Source: VAZQ01 sp963725185
Lineage (GTDB): Bacteria > Pseudomonadota > Alphaproteobacteria > Rhizobiales > Xanthobacteraceae
Direction: 5' to 3'
NCBI GenBank assembly: GCA_963725185.1
Contig: CAVRXO010000004.1
Location: 186,001-250,000 of the forward strand
DNA: 64,000 nucleotides
Numbering within the stretch: position 1 is the stretch's first letter; every line of letters begins with the position of its first letter. The position numbers and the translations under genes are program-made. Positions 1-11,154 of this stretch are shown piece after piece. Under the pieces are notes generated by a model. It was not told where the DNA came from and made no database searches. It saw only the letters and a program-made list of their open reading frames with translations.

Positions 1-26
1 CCGGGCGCGCCGCGCAGCCGCAGGCC

Positions 27-230
27 TCACGCAGCCTCGGTTTTTGTTGCTTTGCGAAATGTCGTGCGGATGACCTGGGTCCCGCAGCGCTCGCAGGCGT
101 AGGTGGAATCTTCCAGGTCCGACGGGGGTTTAGTGGGGGCGATGTTGCGAAAAACCAGCCGCCCGGTGCAGACCGGGCAAGGCATGATCAGGGACGGCAA
201 CTGAGAAGATGCAACCGTTTTCTGGCGCAT
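27..230 (-). CDS. Small CxxC/CxxC zinc-ribbon-like protein, 67 aa
   Basis: Short protein with two CxxC knuckles (CPVC and CERC) about 30 residues apart, the layout of a zinc ribbon; the metal is inferred. The ATG at 230 is preceded by GGAGG about six bases upstream, so I prefer it to a longer GTG start at 248 or the internal ATG at 185. There is no signal peptide or membrane segment, so it should be cytoplasmic. The C-terminus is basic (FRKATKTEAA). Function is unknown; zinc ribbons of this size act in nucleic-acid or protein binding. Its upstream neighbour lies outside the window. Confidence 0.55.
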   Translation of the reverse strand: MRQKTVASSQLPSLIMPCPVCTGRLVFRNIAPTKPPSDLEDSTYACERCGTQVIRTTFRKATKTEAA

Positions 231-561
231 CCAAGCCCTCCAACGCACGATATATCAATTTTTGGTGTCATTTGGCCGAGAGTCAAGGATTTTTTGTGCG
301 CTGCACACATTGCGTCGCGGCAAAGGTCGCAAAAGGAGAGTTTTTGCAACCGCAACCCGGTCTCAAGACCAGCGGAGCGCGGGTGGTGGCGCCGGGCATC
401 GATGGGCGGCGCTCTCGTCGCGACCCGGGCCGTTCAAAAGCAGAGCCTGGAGCGGTCAGGGCCGGGACAAGTGCTGGGTGGTCTTGGGTGGTGTTATGCA
501 GAACCTCAACGCGTCCGGAAGCTGCGCGCGGAAAAGAATTCAGCTCAATTGTAAATTCAGC
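231..561. other. Non-coding gap with a short tandem duplication
   Basis: I see no convincing gene here. At 538-571 a 17-bp sequence (ATTCAGCTCAATTGTAA) is repeated twice head to tail, right at the 3' end of the next gene. On the minus strand the repeat carries that gene's last codons and stop. Confidence 0.5.
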
Positions 562-819
562 TCAATTGTAAAGGTGGCAGTTGGGCTCCACGTACCAGTT
601 TCCATTCCGCCCGCGGACGAAACCATAAACCGCCCTGGCCAAGGCGGGGTTGCCGAAAATCTCCGGGTGATAAGCCGGATTGACTCCGTCCAGGCTGCAC
701 GGCTTCACAAACCCTCCGCGAAAATTGCGGCCATCGAAAAACGACCAGGCAGAGCTGGTGCCGAGCACTCCCAAGACAGCGGCAGCTGCAAGCACCACGG
801 CGGCTTTCCTTCCACGCAT
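562..819 (-). CDS. Small secreted protein with DGVNPAYH motif, 85 aa
   Basis: A basic N-terminus (MRGRK) and an Ala/Val-rich core ending near SSAWS form a classic Sec signal peptide of about 26 residues, so the mature protein of about 60 residues should be periplasmic or secreted. The mature part has DGVNPAYHPEIF followed by ARAVYGFVRG and ends in two Cys-containing stretches (KPCSL, EPNCHLYN) that could form a disulfide. The gene at 1523 on the other strand encodes a second small secreted protein with DGVNPAFH and AYGYV at similar spacing, so the two look like divergent relatives. No known domain recognised. Confidence 0.6.
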   Translation of the reverse strand: MRGRKAAVVLAAAAVLGVLGTSSAWSFFDGRNFRGGFVKPCSLDGVNPAYHPEIFGNPALARAVYGFVRGRNGNWYVEPNCHLYN

Positions 820-1522
820 GTCGGTCTCCTTTTCTTGTTGCCGGCGCCATCATTCGCAACGTGGTTGCTTGATCCAAATTCAACAAGGACCGTGCAAACC
901 AGATTCGTTTGAAACCGCCGCATGGCGATCAGCCGTTCGCCCCGAGAGGTAGGCTGGTGGAGACTCTCGTGTCGTGCCGACCCAAGTTGTGTCGATGCAG
1001 GGAAGTTGGGTCGAGCCGTGATTGGCGATGAAGACAAGCGGGCCGTCAGGAGCGCCCCGCGCCGCAAGGCGTCGCCGGCGCGGCTCCCCGGCAATTCGGC
1101 CCGCACCAAAGGGAAGAGCCCCGGCATCTGATCGAACGCTGAAAACGCCGGGGCTCTTGGCGTCCCCGGTCCAACGGGTGTTCCAGGATCGCCACAAACT
1201 CTATGTCGGCTACCCGACATCGGCTCGTCAAGGGGCTGGGACCAGGAGGTGACCAGGAGGGCGCCGGTCTTCGCTCCACCGCTCGCCTCCAGCGGGGCCT
1301 CTGCACGCGGGTTGCCGTTAAGAACGATGGGCCGCGTCGCCGGCGGAATCAGCGTCGCCAAGAGCAACGCGGGGCGCATTGACTATACAACTTTGTAATG
1401 TGGGCCGATTTTACGAGAAGACTACAGTTTCCATCCAAATGATTACGGCATTGGACCCTTATCTTGATCGTCAAACACCGCCATATCACGCGCTGTTACT
1501 GACACAGCCATGGAGATAAAAA
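820..1522. other. 703-bp intergenic region
   Basis: Short open frames exist on both strands, but none has a start signal or a recognisable product. The stretch before 1523 is relatively AT-rich (1380-1520, with TTGTAATG and TATACAAC) and is the likely promoter region of the secreted protein that follows. I see no repeats or RNA genes. Confidence 0.4.
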
Positions 1523-1741
1523 ATGTTGACCAAGATTGCACTCGCGACCGCCCTCACCATCGGGGCTGCTTCTGTCGCGCTGGCGGCCAATGAGAATGAT
1601 ACGACCGGCGGCTATCGTGAGTTGGGCGCCGGCGGCGTCGTCACCGATGGCGTCAATCCGGCCTTCCACCGGTCCTTGCGCGCCCACGGCGGCGCCAATG
1701 CGTATGGCTACGTGCAGGCCCCGGCGCACAAGACCAAGTAA
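1523..1741 (+). CDS. Small secreted protein with DGVNPAFH motif, 72 aa
   Basis: The ATG at 1523 follows GGAGAT. Residues 1-22 (MLTKIALATALTIGAASVALA, cleavage near ALAAN) form a signal peptide. The mature protein is only about 50 residues, Gly-rich, with DGVNPAFHRSLR then NAYGYVQAP and a basic tail. The motif pair matches the protein at 562-819, although the rest differs. It stands alone, with a strong intrinsic terminator 35 bp downstream, so it is probably monocistronic and well expressed. Function unknown; I infer an exported small protein. Confidence 0.7.
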   Translation: MLTKIALATALTIGAASVALAANENDTTGGYRELGAGGVVTDGVNPAFHRSLRAHGGANAYGYVQAPAHKTK

Positions 1742-1775
1742 AGCTCTTTGCCCAGGACGAAGCGACCTGGCGACA

Positions 1776-1805
1776 AAGCCCCAGCATCCCTGCTGGGGCT
1801 TTTTT
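1776..1805 (+). terminator. Rho-independent terminator after the small secreted gene
   Basis: A perfect 10-bp stem (AGCCCCAGCA / TGCTGGGGCT) with the 4-nt loop TCCC is followed directly by a T-run. It terminates the + strand transcript of the 72-aa secreted protein. Confidence 0.9.
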
Positions 1806-1847
1806 CTGGGCCGACGATAGAGCACTTCTACAACGGCAAAGGCCTGT

Positions 1848-2312
1848 GACGAGGCCGCCGCTCCAGGCGGCTTATTTGTTTTCTTGCTCGCAACAACGTG
1901 GGCATGGCGCCGTGAGTCTCGTGCCATTCACCCGCGATGCGACCAAACGCCCGCCCTTGCGTTCTTGGATGAGAGTGGGAATCCGATGTGACGAGGCCGG
2001 CGGCTGAGGCGGCCTTAGTCCTTGTCGCGGCTTGCTTGTGCCTCGATCTGCCGTTCGATTTGATTAGCAAGCGTGGCCCAGCATCGCGCCATATTGGAAT
2101 ATACGGACCTCAAGTTCTGGGTGGTTTGCGTTCGAGCTTGGTCAGCGCAGTCCCTTGCCCGGTCCCTGCATTCTGCTGGATCAATCATTTGGGCACCACT
2201 ACAACTAAAAAGCGGTCCCTCCCGATAAATCACCTTACGCTGGCCCAACATGAACAAATAGTTAATTGTGCCGCGTTGCGCGAAGATGACGAGGCCGCCG
2301 ATCAAGGCGGCC
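1848..2312. repeat. Three related GAGGCCGCC hairpins
   Basis: Copies lie at about 1849-1871, 1988-2013 and 2289-2312, each starting TGACGAGGCC and folding back through a GGCGGCCT-type arm. The third is perfect: GAGGCCGCC, 6-nt loop, GGCGGCCTC. The second sits directly after the stop of the minus-strand gene at 2015 and the third just past the stop of the gene at 2321. They may therefore act as 3' hairpins for those minus-strand genes, although a T-run is lacking. Confidence 0.55.
2015..2188 (-). CDS. Small Cys-containing helical protein, 57 aa
   Basis: Starting at the ATG at 2188 (MIDPAECRDRARDCADQA), the product is a compact, charged, predicted helical protein with three Cys and the pattern AECR-x-RA-x-x-C followed by NMARCW and LANQIERQIEAQ. 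It resembles a widespread class of tiny rhizobial proteins built on AECR..A..C...A repeats and a terminal W..LA..IE helix; this is family recall, not an alignment. The open frame reaches back to 2305, but that extension runs through a hairpin repeat and reads poorly. Function unknown. Confidence 0.55.
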   Translation of the reverse strand: MIDPAECRDRARDCADQARTQTTQNLRSVYSNMARCWATLANQIERQIEAQASRDKD

Positions 2313-2320
2313 TCTTGTGC

Positions 2321-2551
2321 TCAAAGTGAGCGTAGGGCCTTTGTTTCCTGTACGACGCGCTCGCTCAAGGCCTCGGCGTCGATCGTCCCATTGCGTGCTA
2401 GGTCGATGATGCGGGCTGCGATGACTTGGCGATCGCGGAGCTGGCCGTTGACATTGAGTACGTGACAGGCTCGCTCCAGAGCGTCGGACATGGCTTTGAT
2501 AGCGTCCGGATCGAATACCGCGTCGTCTTTGAGATACTGACGTATCGGCAT
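2321..2551 (-). CDS. Conserved-type small protein, 76 aa
   Basis: A 76-aa acidic/basic helical protein beginning MPIRQYLKDDAVFDPDAI. It has no signal peptide, membrane segment or Cys. A stretch in the middle (RDRQVIAARIIDLARNG) suggests an amphipathic helix. It resembles short hypothetical proteins common in Bradyrhizobium genomes, but I know no function. GGGGGTT lies upstream of the start as a weak ribosome site. It lies 132 bp upstream of the 57-aa gene on the same strand and may be cotranscribed with it. Confidence 0.55.
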   Translation of the reverse strand: MPIRQYLKDDAVFDPDAIKAMSDALERACHVLNVNGQLRDRQVIAARIIDLARNGTIDAEALSERVVQETKALRSL

Positions 2552-2784
2552 GGCATTAACCCCCTGTGAAATCGGGCGGGAGGAGAGCCGCCCCTATCGC
2601 TGCCGTCTTTCATGGGCCAGCGGTATCCGGATTTAAGCGTCGAAATTATTCGTGAGCAAGTCTTTGAAAAGGGCCACCCCCAATTTCAAACGGGACCAGC
2701 GGCCTCGGAAAGGGGTCAGTGCCGGAGCGCCGATCCCAAATCCAGCCAGCGGGCGCCTTGAACCCGGCCAGAACCCGCTTTTCC

Positions 2785-2815
2785 GGTACTGGCCCCTTGG
2801 AAAGGGGCCAGTACC
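2785..2815. terminator. Perfect 14-bp hairpin upstream of recA
   Basis: Arms GGTACTGGCCCCTT (2785-2798) and AAGGGGCCAGTACC (2802-2815) enclose a 3-nt loop and are followed by GCTTTTCC. It ends 14 bp before the SOS box. It may be a terminator or insulator for read-through into recA, or a REP-like palindrome. Confidence 0.5.
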
Positions 2816-2828
2816 GCTTTTCCAAAAA

Positions 2829-2864
2829 GAACATATTGCGAACCTGGAACAAAAGGTGTACACT
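2829..2864 (+). promoter_or_regulatory. SOS (LexA) box overlapping a sigma70-like recA promoter
   Basis: GAACATATTGCGAAC at 2829-2843 is an exact GAAC-N7-GAAC direct repeat, the alphaproteobacterial LexA site (GTTC-N7-GTTC read on the other strand). It overlaps a plausible -35 TTGCGA (2836-2841) placed 17 bp before TACACT (2859-2864). LexA bound here would occlude the promoter, so recA is expected to be induced by DNA damage. Confidence 0.8.
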
Positions 2865-2933
2865 GCTCTTTCTCGTCGAGGGCCGCCGCTTGCATTGTCG
2901 GTCCGGCGAATCCTGGTCATAAGGAGGGGCGCG

Positions 2934-4031
<1,098 letters not shown>

Positions 4032-4495
4032 GATCAGGACCGCGGGGCGCGCGCAGTTAAACTTTGGCCGAAGATCGGTGCGCTGGGCGCATCGATCTTG
4101 GCCCGGCTGACCCAACAAGCTCTCTGCGGGGCCACGCTCCCCGCCGGATGGCCGCCTGCCTCCCGGCCAATTCGGTGCCCATTGACCGCGGTCGCCCGCC
4201 CTTGTCCCGGCTCAAAGGCCGGGACAGGCGTCTTCGTTTAAGGTCATGGCACCCGGCTCCTCGCCCACTTGCCAGGCGCGCGCGCTTCCTGGACAGGGAC
4301 AGGCTGCGCCGGTAAAACCACGCGACGCAGAAAGCGTAAGTCGGCCGGGTGGTTAGGGCCGGGGGCTGAACCACAAACTGGCGAAGCGCCAAACGGCCGG
4401 CCTGCCATGTCCGTGGCAGCGGACCTTCCGGTTGCCTAGATGAGAAGCGCATATGCGGCCGCGCGGCGCCGCATGGTCAAGTGAGTTGTCTGAAG
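4032..4495. other. recA-alaS intergenic region with a GTCCCGG palindrome
   Basis: I find no gene in these 464 bp. At about 4204-4226 TGTCCCGG...CCGGGACA folds into a hairpin of the same family as the long inverted repeat at 40198-40266. Downstream, AAGCGCATATG precedes the alaS start, but no clear ribosome site or promoter is visible. Confidence 0.5.
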
Positions 4496-7143
<2,648 letters not shown>

Positions 7144-7147
<4 letters not shown>

Positions 7148-7236
7148 GGCGCAATCGCTTTATTGCGCCGTGAGCCTCGCCAAAACGCAGTGCCATTGGG
7201 TTCGCCAAGCGGCGCAATAAAGCGATTGCGCCCTAC
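7144..7236. repeat. Palindromic element copy 1 (93 bp)
   Basis: The two ends are 26-bp perfect inverted repeats (outer end GTAGGGCGCAATCGC, inner end TTTATTGCGCC) around a spacer of about 41 bp. The left end supplies the alaS TAG stop. Five more copies are in this window (7321-7407, 47852, 48035, 48217, 50106). No transposase is nearby, so this is a REP-like or MITE-like non-autonomous element. Confidence 0.85.
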
Positions 7237-7316
7237 GCCATTGCGGCCTTGAGGTTTGCGTCCACCTTGTCGAGGAAGCCGGTGGTGGAAAGCCCACTTC
7301 TGGTCGGGGCCGACTA
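7237..7316 (-). pseudogene. Duplicated stub of icd 3' end
   Basis: About 80 bp nearly identical to the last 26 codons of the adjacent icd gene, including the ATGGCGTAG end, but with no start or upstream gene. It was created by the tandem duplication described for 7151-7490 and is not expected to be expressed as protein. Confidence 0.8.
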
Positions 7317-7320
7317 GCTC

Positions 7321-7407
7321 GCAATCGCTTTATTGCGCCGTGAGCCTCGCCAAAACGCAATGCCATTGGGCTCGCCAAAGCGGCGCAATAAAGCGATTGC
7401 GCCCTAC
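7321..7407. repeat. Palindromic element copy 2 (left end clipped)
   Basis: The left arm starts at GCAATCGCTT (outer GTAGGGC lost at the duplication junction) and the right arm, 7382-7407, is complete and ends CCCTAC. Read on the minus strand, this right end provides the icd stop codon TAG at 7406-7404. Confidence 0.8.
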
Positions 7408-8615
7408 GCCATCGCGGCTTTGAGGTTTGCGTCCACCTTGTCGAGGAAGCCGGTGGTGGAAAGCCACTTCTGGTCGGGGCCGACCAGGAGCGCCAGGTCC
7501 TTGGTCATGAAGCCGGCCTCCACCGTGCCGACGGTGACGCGCTCGAGCGTGCCGGCGAATTTCGCCAGCTCGGCATTGTCGTCGAGCTTGGCGCGGTGGG
7601 CGAGCCCGCGCGTCCAGGCGAAGATCGAGGCGACGGAGTTGGTCGAGGTCTCGCGGCCCTTCTGATATTCGCGGTAATGGCGCGTCACCGTGCCATGGGC
7701 CGCCTCCGCCTCGACCGTCTTGCCGTCCGGCGTCAACAGCACCGAGGTCATCAATCCGAGCGAGCCGTAGCCTTGCGCGACCGTGTCCGACTGCACGTCG
7801 CCGTCGTAGTTCTTGCACGCCCAGACATAGCCACCCGACCACTTCAACGCCGACGCCACCATGTCGTCGATCAGCCGGTGCTCGTAGAAGATGTTCTTCT
7901 TCTCGAACTCGGCCTTGAACTCCCTGGCGTAGATCTCGTCGAAGATGTCCTTGAAGCGGCCGTCGTAGACCTTGATGATCGTGTTCTTGGTCGAGAGATA
8001 GACCGGGTAGCCGCGGCTGAGCCCGAAATTGAGCGAGGCGCGGGCGAAATCGCGGATCGAGTCGTCGAGATTGTACATCGCCATGGCGACGCCGCTGCCC
8101 GGAAAGCTGAACACCTCGCGCTCGATCTTGCTGCCGTGCTCGCCCACGAAGGTCAGCGTCAGCTTGCCCTTGCCCGGCACCAGGAAATCGGTCGCCCGGT
8201 ATTGGTCCCCATAGGCGTGGCGGCCGATGATGATGGGCTTGGTCCAGCCCGGCACCAGCCGCGGCACGTTCTTGCAGATGATCGGCTCGCGGAAGATGGT
8301 GCCGCCCAGGATGTTGCGGATGGTGCCGTTGGGCGAGCGGTACATCTCCTTGAGGTTGAATTCCTTCACCCGCCCGGCGTCCGGCGTGATGGTGGCGCAT
8401 TTGACCCCGACCCCGACCTTCTTGATCGCCTCGGCCGCGTCGATGGTGATCTGATCGCGGGTCTCGTCGCGCTTCTCGATGCCGAGGTCGTAGTAGAGGA
8501 GGTCGATGTCGAGATAGGGATGGATCAGCTTGGCCTTGATCAGCTTCCAGATGATGCGGGTCATCTCGTCGCCGTCGAGATCGACCACCGGATTTTTGAC
8601 CTTGATCTTGGCCAT
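7404..8615 (-). CDS. icd: NADP-dependent isocitrate dehydrogenase, homodimeric type
   Basis: Oxidatively decarboxylates isocitrate to 2-oxoglutarate in the TCA cycle with NADP+. The 403-aa product begins MAKIKVKNPVVDLDGDEMTR and carries the eukaryote-like (type II subfamily) IDH blocks: SPNGTIRNILGGTIFREPI (substrate Ser/Asn/Arg), YDGRFKDIFDEIY, LIDDMVA and the NADP-type region AAHGTVTRHYREYQKG. Length is normal and the frame intact. The start lies 16 bp after the stop of the monomeric IDH gene on the same strand, so the two form an apparent operon. The terminal TAG lies inside the repeat at 7321-7407. Confidence 0.95.
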   Translation of the reverse strand: MAKIKVKNPVVDLDGDEMTRIIWKLIKAKLIHPYLDIDLLYYDLGIEKRDETRDQITIDAAEAIKKVGVGVKCATITPDAGRVKEFNLKEMYRSPNGTIRNILGGTIFREPIICKNVPRLVPGWTKPIIIGRHAYGDQYRATDFLVPGKGKLTLTFVGEHGSKIEREVFSFPGSGVAMAMYNLDDSIRDFARASLNFGLSRGYPVYLSTKNTIIKVYDGRFKDIFDEIYAREFKAEFEKKNIFYEHRLIDDMVASALKWSGGYVWACKNYDGDVQSDTVAQGYGSLGLMTSVLLTPDGKTVEAEAAHGTVTRHYREYQKGRETSTNSVASIFAWTRGLAHRAKLDDNAELAKFAGTLERVTVGTVEAGFMTKDLALLVGPDQKWLSTTGFLDKVDANLKAAMA

Positions 8616-8630
8616 GGAGCCGCGATCCCG

Positions 8631-10853
8631 TCAGAGCCCGGCGATCGCGGCGTTCAGCGTGGCGCTCGGCCGCATCGCGGCCGACGTCTTGGCGGGATCG
8701 GGCAGGTAGTAGCCGCCGATGTCGACCGGCTTGCCTTGCGCGCCGATCAGCTCGCCATTGATCTTCGCCTCGTTCTTACCGAGCGTCTCGGCCAGCGGTT
8801 TGAAGCGGGCTTGCAGCTCCGCGTCCTTGGTCTGCGCGGCCAGCGCCTGAGCCCAGTACAGGGCGAGGTAGAAATGGGTGCCGCGATTGTCGAGCTCGCC
8901 GACCTTGCGCGCCGGCGAGCGGTTGAACTCGAGGATCTTGCCGATGGCCGTGTCGAGCGTCTCGGCGAGAACCTGCGCCTTGGCGTTCTTGTAGGTCTGC
9001 GCCAGGTGCTCGATCGACGCGCCGAGCGCGAGAAACTCGCCGAGCGAATCCCAGCGCAGATAGTCCTCTTCTTGGAACTGCTCCACGTGCTTGGGCGCCG
9101 AGCCGCCGGCCCCGGTCTCGAAAAGACCGCCGCCCGCCAGCAGCGGAACGATCGACAGCATCTTGGCCGAGGTGCCGAGCTCCATGATCGGAAACAGGTC
9201 GGTCAGATAATCGCGCAGCACGTTGCCGGTGACCGAGATCGTGTCCTGTCCCTTGCGAATGCGCTCGAGCGAGAACTTGATCGCTTCGACCGGCGGCAGA
9301 ATGCGAATGTCGAGCCCCGCGGTGTCTTGATCCTTCAGGTACTTCTCGACCTTGGCGATGACCTGCGCGTCATGCGCCCGCTTGGCGTCGAGCCAGAACA
9401 CCGCCGGGGTGTCGGTGAGGCGCGCGCGGCGCACACCGAGCTTGACCCAGTCCCGGATCGGCGCGTCCCTGAGCTCGCACATGCGGAAGATGTCGCCGGT
9501 CTCGACCGGACGCTCCAGCAGCACCTTGCCGTCATCGGCGACGACGCGAATCGTGCCCTTTGCGGGAACTTCGAAGGTCTTGTCGTGCGAGCCGTATTCC
9601 TCGGCTTTCTGCGCCATCAACCCGACGTTGGGAACAGAGCCCATGGTCTTGGGATCGAACGCGCCGTGGGCCTTGCAGTCGTCGATGACCGCCTGATACA
9701 TCCTGGCGTAGCTACGGTCCGGGATCGCGGCGATGACGTCGTGCAGCTTGCCGTCCGGGCCCCACATGCGGCCGGACTCGCGGATCATCGCCGGTATCGA
9801 AGCGTCGATGATGACGTCGCTGGGCACGTCCAGGCCGGTGATCCCCTTGTCGGAATTGACCATGGCGAGGCCCGGTCGTTTCGCGTACTCGGCCTTGATG
9901 TCGGCCTTGATCGCTTCTTTTTCAGCCGCCGGCAACGTCTCGATCTTCGTCAAGAGATCGCCGAAGCCGTTGTTGAGATTGACGCCAAGACGTTTCAGCG
10001 TGGCGGCGTGCTTTTCGATCACATCGGCGAAGTAGACGGAAACGGCGTGGCCGAACACGATGGGATCGGCGATCTTCATCATGGTCGCCTTCACCTGCAG
10101 TGAGAACAGCACGCCTTCCTTCTTGGCGTCGTCGATCTGCTCGGCAAAGAAGGCGCGCAACGCCTTGCGGCCCATCACCGCCGCATCGATGATTTCGCCG
10201 GCCTCGATCGGCGTCTTCGCCTTCAGCACCGTGACGGCGCCGTCGGCGCCGACCAGCTCGATGCGTGCGTTGGTCGCCGACGGCACGGTGGTCGAGATTT
10301 CCGAGCCGAAGTAATCGCCGCCCGACATGTAGGCCACATGCGATTTGGAGTTGGCACTCCAGGCGCCCATCTTGTGCGGATTGTTGCGGGCGTATTGCTT
10401 CACGGCACCGGCGGCGCGGCGGTCGGAATTGCCTTCGCGCAATACCGGATTGACGACGCTGCCGAACACCTTGCCATAGCGGGACTTGATCTCCTTTTCG
10501 GCTTCCGTCGCAGGATTGTCCGGATAGTCCGGAACGTCGTAGCCCTTGCCTTGCAGCTCCTTGATCGCGGCCTTGAGCTGCGGGATCGAGGCGGAGATGT
10601 TGGGCAGCTTGATGATGTTCGCCTCCGGCCGCGTCGCGAGCTCGCCGAGCTCGGTGAGTTCGTCGTTGATCCGTTGCGCAGGGGTCAGCTTCTCGGGGAA
10701 ATTGGCGAGGATGCGGCCGGCCAGCGAGATGTCCTTCAGCTCCACGGACACGCCCGCCGCGCCCACGAAGGCTTCGACGATCGGCAGCAGGGAAAAGGTC
10801 GCGAGCGCGGGGGCTTCATCGACCTTTGTCCACATGATTTCGAGATTTGACAT
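8631..10853 (-). CDS. NADP-dependent isocitrate dehydrogenase, monomeric type (740 aa)
   Basis: A second enzyme for the same reaction as its neighbour but from an unrelated subfamily: the ~80-kDa single-chain IDH. Blocks such as KMGAWSANSKSHVAYMSGGDFG-like sequence, DVIIDASIPAMIR, DTPAVFWLDAKRAHD, ISVTGNVLRDYLTDLFPIMELG and GGGLFETGAGGSAPKHVEQF are typical. Length matches the family (about 740). The start at 10853 (MSNLEIMWTKVDEAPALA) is conventional. It is cotranscribed with icd downstream. Having both isozymes side by side is unusual; the duplication is of function, not sequence. Confidence 0.94.
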   Translation of the reverse strand: MSNLEIMWTKVDEAPALATFSLLPIVEAFVGAAGVSVELKDISLAGRILANFPEKLTPAQRINDELTELGELATRPEANIIKLPNISASIPQLKAAIKELQGKGYDVPDYPDNPATEAEKEIKSRYGKVFGSVVNPVLREGNSDRRAAGAVKQYARNNPHKMGAWSANSKSHVAYMSGGDYFGSEISTTVPSATNARIELVGADGAVTVLKAKTPIEAGEIIDAAVMGRKALRAFFAEQIDDAKKEGVLFSLQVKATMMKIADPIVFGHAVSVYFADVIEKHAATLKRLGVNLNNGFGDLLTKIETLPAAEKEAIKADIKAEYAKRPGLAMVNSDKGITGLDVPSDVIIDASIPAMIRESGRMWGPDGKLHDVIAAIPDRSYARMYQAVIDDCKAHGAFDPKTMGSVPNVGLMAQKAEEYGSHDKTFEVPAKGTIRVVADDGKVLLERPVETGDIFRMCELRDAPIRDWVKLGVRRARLTDTPAVFWLDAKRAHDAQVIAKVEKYLKDQDTAGLDIRILPPVEAIKFSLERIRKGQDTISVTGNVLRDYLTDLFPIMELGTSAKMLSIVPLLAGGGLFETGAGGSAPKHVEQFQEEDYLRWDSLGEFLALGASIEHLAQTYKNAKAQVLAETLDTAIGKILEFNRSPARKVGELDNRGTHFYLALYWAQALAAQTKDAELQARFKPLAETLGKNEAKINGELIGAQGKPVDIGGYYLPDPAKTSAAMRPSATLNAAIAGL

Positions 10854-11154
10854 GCTAGCACCTCTGGTCGCCATGCGGTTTGGGGCCGACCGGAAACTGA
10901 CCATTGATGGGCCCAGGGAATGGCTTCGCCCGCGGGCTCCAAATGAATTGTTCTCGGTGCGGAGACCGCCAACCGGGAATCCGGCTGACGGGAATACGGC
11001 GCGCGCCCTATAGCACCCGACGCCGTGGCGAGAAAGCCGGGAAAATGGGCTTTGGGCCCTTGGTGGATTAGGCCTTTCCAGTACCTCGCTTTTCGTGGTT
11101 ATGGAGGCCGCGCCTGCCGCCAGCGCGGCACGTGGGAATGGCAAGCAAGGACCG
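10854..11154. other. Divergent intergenic region between the monomeric IDH gene and trmJ
   Basis: About 300 bp holding the promoters of two divergent genes. I do not recognise a strong -35/-10 pair or a repressor site. AAGCAAGGA just before 11155 is a reasonable ribosome site for the downstream gene. Confidence 0.35.

Larger units (their letters stand above)
7151..7490. repeat. 170-bp tandem duplication: palindrome plus icd 3' end
   Basis: The segment 7151-7320 is repeated almost identically at 7321-7490. Each unit holds the palindromic element followed by about 80 bp of the icd 3' end read on the minus strand. In the first unit the icd part is a non-functional stub (7237-7316) with small changes (GCCATTGCGG for GCCATCGCGG; an extra C in AAGCCCACTTC). 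The junction CGACTAGCTCGCAATCG at 7311 marks where one unit ends and the next begins, clipping the outer 7 bp of the second palindrome. Confidence 0.85.

Noticed and set aside
7596..10103. 835-aa open frame on the + strand
   Set aside because: Antisense shadow of the two isocitrate dehydrogenase genes; composition typical of high-GC antisense frames.
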